From: Priestia megaterium | GTDB taxonomy: Bacteria; Bacillota; Bacilli; Bacillales; Bacillaceae_H | Assembly: GCA_008180335.1 (NCBI GenBank) | Contig: VTEF01000002.1 | Coordinates: forward strand, 797,308 to 854,614 | DNA: 57,307 bases | Direction: 5' to 3' | Shown: positions 52,996 through 57,307 of the stretch, in pieces | Layout of the letters: every line of letters begins with the position of its first letter | Numbering within the stretch: position 1 is the stretch's first letter | Notes under the pieces: model-generated | Told to the model about the DNA's origin: nothing | Database searches by the model: none | The model's input: only the letters and a program-made list of their open reading frames with translations | Position numbers and translations under genes: made by a program

Positions 52996-53424
52996 GTGAG
53001 TTTTGAAAGCATCCTTCATGATTTTTCAAGAACAATTTCCGGTAACGTTGCTGATTTGGAAGACAAAATTACACGGTTAAAATCAGCTAAATCGAAAATT
53101 AACAAGGAACAAAATCTGTCTCTTACAGAAATTAGAAAAATTCTAAAGCCGGAATTAGAGGATAAATGGAAAGGCGAACGGGCAACGAGCTTTGAAGAAA
53201 AGCGAACGAATGCTCACAGCAATATAAAAGAGATTATTACAAATGATTATGATGATTATGTGCAAACGATTGAAAGCAAGATCAGCTGGCTAGAAACACA
53301 AAAAGGCTTTTTTAGCGGAGTAAGCGGGTTGGTTGGAGAAGCTGAGTCGTTATTGGCAAAAGGAGAAGATGCCATAGCGGATCTTGAAAATAAAATTAGT
53401 GAGATTAGGAGTAAGATACGATGA
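52996..53424 (+). CDS. YwqH-like (DUF5082) type VII secretion partner
   Basis: About 142 residues, almost wholly helical and charged. The start FESILHDFSRTISGNVADLE and the middle PELEDKWKGERATSFEEKRT match the YwqH/DUF5082 family, which carries a WxG-like step (KWKGERA). It starts with GTG 52996 behind AGAGAGGTGA and overlaps the YwqI-like gene by four bases. Such proteins pair with LXG toxins for targeting to the Ess/T7SSb system. Confidence 0.8.
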   Translation: MSFESILHDFSRTISGNVADLEDKITRLKSAKSKINKEQNLSLTEIRKILKPELEDKWKGERATSFEEKRTNAHSNIKEIITNDYDDYVQTIESKISWLETQKGFFSGVSGLVGEAESLLAKGEDAIADLENKISEIRSKIR

Positions 53425-53681
53425 CATCCATTAAGTTAAATTATGAAGATGTAATAAAAAAGCTAGAAGCTGTCGAAAAAGCAGTTGGTCAGTTATCCAT
53501 GTCAGAGCTCTCTGATCTTGGTAAAAACGCACTTTCGACAACAAGCAAATGGAAAGAACGTGAAAAAGAAGTTCACACTCTTGTGACGACCTATACCAAT
53601 GCGCTGGAAAAAAACGTCCAAGATACAAAAGCGAATGTCGATCTCTTAAAAGAACAAGATGAAGCGATGGCTCGCTCGTAA
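53421..53681 (+). CDS. YwqI-like (DUF5344) type VII secretion partner
   Basis: An 86-residue helical-hairpin protein (LNYEDVIKKLEAVEKAVGQL, ALSTTSKWKEREKEVHTLV, LKEQDEAMARS) of the DUF5344 group. Such proteins bind the N-terminal LXG helices together with the YwqH partner. Its start overlaps the preceding gene, and it ends 17 bases before the toxin gene. Confidence 0.8.
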   Translation: MTSIKLNYEDVIKKLEAVEKAVGQLSMSELSDLGKNALSTTSKWKEREKEVHTLVTTYTNALEKNVQDTKANVDLLKEQDEAMARS

Positions 53682-53698
53682 CAGAGAGGGGGATGGCA

Positions 53699-55867
53699 AT
53701 GGGAAAGGTATATGAAGCGGCAAAAATTTCAGCAGTAGCAGAAGAACGTGAAAAAGCATATGAGAACCTTGCGAATCAGCTGTCAACTTTAAAAGCGGCT
53801 CTTCAAGCAGTTGCAAATCTTGGCGGCAGTTTAGAAGGAAAAGGTGCAGATAATATTAAAGCTTTTTATCAATATCAAGTCGATAATGCGCAGCAATGGG
53901 AAAACTTAGTTAAAGCAGCTAAAAGCTATTTTTCTGCTTTATACGTCAAAGCAGAAGAAGCGAAGTTAAGCGGTCATACATTTGTTGATGTGTCGTTTTT
54001 AGAAAATGAAATCAAGCAGTCGATTACTCAATCAAAACAAATGGTTTCACAGCAGCAAGAAGATCTTCAAACAATTTTTAATGAAATTGATGATATTGTT
54101 CCTCTGTCTGTTTTTTCAAAAGAGAAATATGATGACTATATTGAAAGTTCCGATGAGAAGCGGGAAAAGACCATTAACGCAGTCGAAAAGATTGATCAGG
54201 ATTGGCTAGAAAGCTATGATCAAATGGACGCTTTTTATCAAGTGGTTAAAGCAAGGGTCGCAGGGCTTGATGCGGCGACAAGGCAAGGCGGAAATGTCTA
54301 TCCAATGAAATTCGATCAGCAAGCGTATCAAAGTAGTGAATTATATAAAGTGCAAAAAGAAATGAACGAATATGCAACTGCTTATGTCGACTATAACAAT
54401 CAAGCAGAAGAAGTGCATGAGCTGAAAAAAGAAGCCGAACAGCGTGCGATTGAAGGAGCAAATAAACCATGGTATGAAAAAACATGGGATACAGTTTCAA
54501 CCTTTACAGGAGAGGTTACAGGGTATTATGATTATAAACGAGCAAGTGAAGGAATCGATCCTGTGACTGGTGAAAAGTTATCGACTTCTCAGCGCGTTGC
54601 AGCAGGCGCCATGGCAGCAGCCGGCTTTATCCCTGTAGTAGGCTGGGCTGGAAGAGCCGCTAAAGGCGGAAAAGCGATTTATTCAACCGCTAAAGGAATC
54701 AACGCAGCCGACCATGCGCTAGACGCTTACAAAACATCCAAGTCCTTCAAAGCACTTGAGCAAGCTGAAAAAGGCTTATACGGACTGGTAGCGGCAAATG
54801 GCTTATATGAATACACAACCGGAAAAGACATGTTCGGCAACGAAATCTCAGAACAGCAGCGCAACAGCAGTCTCTTCCAAGCATTCGGCATCGCCGGAGC
54901 CGGTGCGCTTTCATCGAAGTACGCCGCTAAAACCGTGCAAGCCGGTGCAAATGCCGTGTCAAAAGGAACACAAAAGCTGAGCCAAATGCGGAATACGCTT
55001 CATACAGGCGTCGTTACCAACTGGTCAAAGAGCGTCTATCAAAGCGTAAGCAATCGCTCAGCGTCTTGGACACAGTCGCTTAAGCAAACGTATCATAATA
55101 TTCTAGATTCAAAGGTTCCAAAATTGCTTCCACAACATCAGCTGGTGCCGTTGGGTCCTGAGTTAGCACAGAGAACTGTACGAGAAACCTTACAAAATGC
55201 AAAAAGTCAAACGACAAACCTCATTCAACAAGTCACGGTTGCCTACAATGAAAAAGCCAAGCGCTGGCAAGCATCCAATGGCCGCTTTGTGCCGAACCCG
55301 AATGTGGAGAAGGTTGAAAAGCCGGTACGGGTTGAGAGAAAAGTAGAGACTGTTGAAGAGAGAGTGGTTGAGTCTAAGGGTACGGGTAATAAAACAGATA
55401 AGATTTCAGAGGGTGTTATTAGAGACGGAAGTCATATGCGTACGGATGGTGCTTTGAAACCGAATGTTAAGTATAAAGCAGGAGAATATGAGTATTTATA
55501 TGAGACAGACAATATGGGAAGACTTAAAGAGTTTAATGCAGATGATTTAAAATTAACAGAAAGAGATAGTAGATTACCACATAAATCAAACACGCCTGGA
55601 AAAGAAACGGGTGACCATGCTGGACATTTAGCTGGTGATAGGTTTGGGGGCTCTCCAGATTTAGATAATCTTGTATCTCAATCAAGTAATGTGAATTTGA
55701 GTAAATACAAGAAGTTAGAAAATCAATGGGCTACAGCCATAAAAGAAGGGAAGAAGGTTTCCGTTAATGTTAAAGTCAATTATGACGGAACTGGATTAAG
55801 GCCGATAAGCTTTGAAATAAAATATAATATAGATGGTGTTATTAAGAAAGTAAGATTAAAAAATTAG
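53699..55867 (+). CDS. LXG-domain polymorphic toxin with C-terminal nuclease
   Basis: The 722-residue protein has an N-terminal LXG domain (about residues 1-210; MGKVYEAAKISAVAEEREKA, LGGSLEGKGADNIKAFYQYQ), a middle region with a hydrophobic pretoxin segment (AAGAMAAAGFIPVVGWAGRA) and a variable C-terminal toxin. The end (residues about 610-722) has DHAGHLAGDRFGG and DNLVSQSSNVN, matching DNA/RNA non-specific endonuclease family NS_2, the type in B. subtilis YeeF. It should be secreted by the T7SSb system and degrade nucleic acid in rivals. G+C is higher in the middle than in the toxin end. Confidence 0.9.
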   Translation: MGKVYEAAKISAVAEEREKAYENLANQLSTLKAALQAVANLGGSLEGKGADNIKAFYQYQVDNAQQWENLVKAAKSYFSALYVKAEEAKLSGHTFVDVSFLENEIKQSITQSKQMVSQQQEDLQTIFNEIDDIVPLSVFSKEKYDDYIESSDEKREKTINAVEKIDQDWLESYDQMDAFYQVVKARVAGLDAATRQGGNVYPMKFDQQAYQSSELYKVQKEMNEYATAYVDYNNQAEEVHELKKEAEQRAIEGANKPWYEKTWDTVSTFTGEVTGYYDYKRASEGIDPVTGEKLSTSQRVAAGAMAAAGFIPVVGWAGRAAKGGKAIYSTAKGINAADHALDAYKTSKSFKALEQAEKGLYGLVAANGLYEYTTGKDMFGNEISEQQRNSSLFQAFGIAGAGALSSKYAAKTVQAGANAVSKGTQKLSQMRNTLHTGVVTNWSKSVYQSVSNRSASWTQSLKQTYHNILDSKVPKLLPQHQLVPLGPELAQRTVRETLQNAKSQTTNLIQQVTVAYNEKAKRWQASNGRFVPNPNVEKVEKPVRVERKVETVEERVVESKGTGNKTDKISEGVIRDGSHMRTDGALKPNVKYKAGEYEYLYETDNMGRLKEFNADDLKLTERDSRLPHKSNTPGKETGDHAGHLAGDRFGGSPDLDNLVSQSSNVNLSKYKKLENQWATAIKEGKKVSVNVKVNYDGTGLRPISFEIKYNIDGVIKKVRLKN

Positions 55868-55878
55868 GGGTGATAGAC

Positions 55879-56355
55879 TTGAGTAAAGTATTTGAAGATT
55901 ATTTTTCTGAATTACAAGCAGATATGGTAGCTATTTGTTTAGAATACGTTGAAAATAAAGCAGAGGATATTTACATTTACTGTTCCTATGAGCCAGAAAT
56001 GTATGTTTTTGACGTATTTTTTAAAATAAATAGTCAATTTGTTTTTAAGCATAACTTAAATGATGCAGTAAATAGCACAAGCACGATAGGTAAGAAAGCA
56101 TTGATTTATGATACCTCTGAACAAAGGCAAGAAGCTGTTTTAGATATTGGACTTGAAAATTTAGAAAAAATTCATGAAAAATGTAAAGAATATGGAAAAG
56201 AAATGCCTACAGAGATAAAGTTACATTATAATGTGAAGCAGAATAGTTTAAAAGGAAAATATAGATATGATTTAGTTTATTCAAATGACGAAGAGCTTTT
56301 ACCAGATGATATTTTCAATTTTTGGTTTGAAGAGGTAAAAAATGGACATTACTGA
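55879..56355 (+). CDS. DUF600-family immunity protein (YezG-like)
   Basis: The 158-residue product begins MSKVFEDYFSELQADMVAIC and has the DUF600 pattern (DIYIYCSYEPEMYVFDVFFK; KKALIYDTSEQRQEAV; YRYDLVYSNDEELLPDDIF). YezG of B. subtilis is a member and neutralises the YeeF nuclease. It follows the toxin directly. I chose TTG 55879 behind GGGGTGAT; GTG 55870 overlaps that ribosome site. Confidence 0.88.
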   Translation: MSKVFEDYFSELQADMVAICLEYVENKAEDIYIYCSYEPEMYVFDVFFKINSQFVFKHNLNDAVNSTSTIGKKALIYDTSEQRQEAVLDIGLENLEKIHEKCKEYGKEMPTEIKLHYNVKQNSLKGKYRYDLVYSNDEELLPDDIFNFWFEEVKNGHY

Positions 56356-56519
56356 AGTGGAAATGTCTTAATTAGTATAAGAGTTCAGAAGTATTCAGGA
56401 TTATGTTTTAGAATTAACTACAAGCACTTGTTTGTCTTATTAGGCAACAGGTGTTTTTGTTTTTGTGTTAGAAATTGTTAACTTTGGGCAACATTGGACT
56501 ATGCTTTGTGAAATTCATA

Positions 56520-56685
56520 GCTCATGAAGGTAGTACCATCAAGGAGTATTGATTTTATATTTGGATTTTGTAAGAAGTACGATAAACAGGCGAGATGACA
56601 TTTTAAGTGGCAGGAAGACTTATGATACTGCAAAACCCACAAACTAATGAAAATGACAAAGCTCGTAATGCTAAAGGTGGTAACG
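56520..56685 (+). repeat. Degenerate repeat, copy 1
   Basis: It shares with copy 2 the blocks GCTCATGA-GGT-GTACCATCAA, AGGCGAGATGACATTTTA, GGCAGGAA and GACAAAGCTCGT in the same order. It seems to be decayed coding sequence from the variable toxin/immunity region. Confidence 0.65.
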
Positions 56686-56770
56686 ATACAGATACATAAA
56701 GCTAGTGAATAAAAAGAAAGTGAGGATTTTTTGGGGAGACAAAAAGAAAATGATTTAATTGAAAATCGAA

Positions 56771-56941
56771 AGCTCATGATGGTTGTACCATCAAGGAGTA
56801 TCGTTTTAATACTTTACGGGAAATGAATATGAAAGAGAAATAGGCGAGATGACATTTTACATGGCAGGAATAGTTATGATATGGAATGGTTGACAAACTA
56901 ACGAGATTGACAAAGCTCGTGGCGATAAACAATAGGTAACG
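56771..56941 (+). repeat. Degenerate repeat, copy 2
   Basis: Second copy, starting 251 bases after the first. Both have stops in all frames that I followed. Their common order of blocks shows a former shared gene or element. The remaining 56356-57075 contains no supported gene. Confidence 0.65.
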
Positions 56942-57075
56942 TTAAAGGTTACTAGTTTAAAAACAGGGCAGACAAAAATTGTGTTGTATTTTTATAAGAG
57001 ACGGTCGTATAATACTCGCTATTCGTTTAAAAAGCGTTACATAAATTTTAATTTTCGTAACGGGAGGGTGAAAAA

Positions 57076-57307
57076 TTGAACGTTGTCGGGTATATACGAG
57101 TCTCGACTCAGGGGCAAGCCAAAGAAGGGTATAGTTTGAAATATCAAGAAGATGAAATTAAAGCATATTGTAAAGAGCATGGATTGAAGTTGATACATAT
57201 TTTTAGAGATGAAGGAATTAGTGGCGCAAAACTAAATGAAGAAGCATTAGAAATAGACAGGGTGGGCTTACAGGAGATGTTGGCTCACCTGTCGTCTGTC
57301 CAAATTG
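57076..57307 (+). CDS. Large serine recombinase, N-terminal part
   Basis: The frame starts with TTG 57076 behind GGGAGGGTGA and reads MNVVGYIRVSTQGQAKEGYS, the catalytic start of resolvase/invertase-type recombinases with Ser10. It continues with EDEIKAYCKEHGLKLIHIFR and ISGAKLNEEALE. The window ends after 77 codons. The arrangement of the N-terminus is that of large serine integrases of phages or ICEs, so a mobile element may start here. Confidence 0.85.
   Translation, partial: MNVVGYIRVSTQGQAKEGYSLKYQEDEIKAYCKEHGLKLIHIFRDEGISGAKLNEEALEIDRVGLQEMLAHLSSVQI

Noticed and set aside
56520-56941. CRISPR-like repeat
   Set aside because: Only two long degenerate copies with unequal internal spacing, no short regular repeats and no cas genes.

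Overview
The window reads as a low-GC Gram-positive chromosome of the family Bacillaceae, most like the Priestia/Bacillus megaterium-flexus group. This rests on the A+T-rich codon use, strong AGGAGG ribosome sites with frequent TTG and GTG starts, U-tailed intrinsic terminators after most genes, and Bacillus-type Fur, Zur and LexA boxes. Species assignment is inference. No rRNA, tRNA or CRISPR array was seen.

Left part (1-15 kb). The window opens inside a truncated IS3-family transposase that has cut into a small secreted-protein gene. Then come a lipoprotein, gene relics, small membrane proteins, a GRDP-like protein with a Cys/Ser/Gly tail, BrnQ, a relic of an XRE-cupin regulator, a TetR-controlled ABC-2 efflux operon with a visible operator, a small HTH protein, a HAD phosphatase, a secreted thermonuclease, a DCC/DoxX/small-membrane-protein operon, a GNAT acetyltransferase, a TPR-like protein and a decayed ECF sigma factor.

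15.4-19.5 kb holds the most unusual locus: an apparent RiPP cluster. A 22-codon precursor-like peptide gene (leader-type YxxP motif, C-terminal Cys-Asn) is followed by an attenuator hairpin, a PqqD-like/radical SAM/SPASM enzyme, a glutathione S-transferase carrying a C-terminal PqqD-like domain, and an MFS exporter. It is more A+T-rich than its neighbours and sits between a decayed gene and a housekeeping-type permease.

19.5-31 kb: a DMT permease, an IS3 copy broken by a 215-bp internal tandem duplication, then a complete nicotianamine-like metallophore operon (cntL, cntM, EamA exporter, cntABCDF). A promoter with a near-consensus Zur box and a Fur-like palindrome drives it, and a 23-bp perfect inverted repeat ends it. 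CntM carries Ala at the position thought to select alpha-ketoglutarate, and no histidine racemase is present. A histidine phosphatase with an attenuator-like leader RNA converges on it.

31-45.9 kb is mixed chromosome: alpha/beta hydrolase, M23 peptidase, beta-glucoside PTS with GH1 enzyme and divergent GntR regulator, a P-loop kinase-like protein, VOC proteins (one under a LexA box), a Fur-controlled siderophore-binding lipoprotein, a duplicated P-loop protein, an ABC-F protein with an attenuated leader, and a HIT protein.

45.9-57.3 kb is accessory. It contains a likely defence cluster (MazG-like NTP hydrolase overlapping a PLD-helicase, GIY-YIG nuclease, SRA-HNH type IV restriction enzyme), a DUF3841 protein, a small helix-rich protein, an NlpC/P60 protein, an LXG polymorphic-toxin operon (YwqH-like, YwqI-like, LXG nuclease, DUF600 immunity), two degenerate repeats, and the start of a large serine recombinase cut by the window end.
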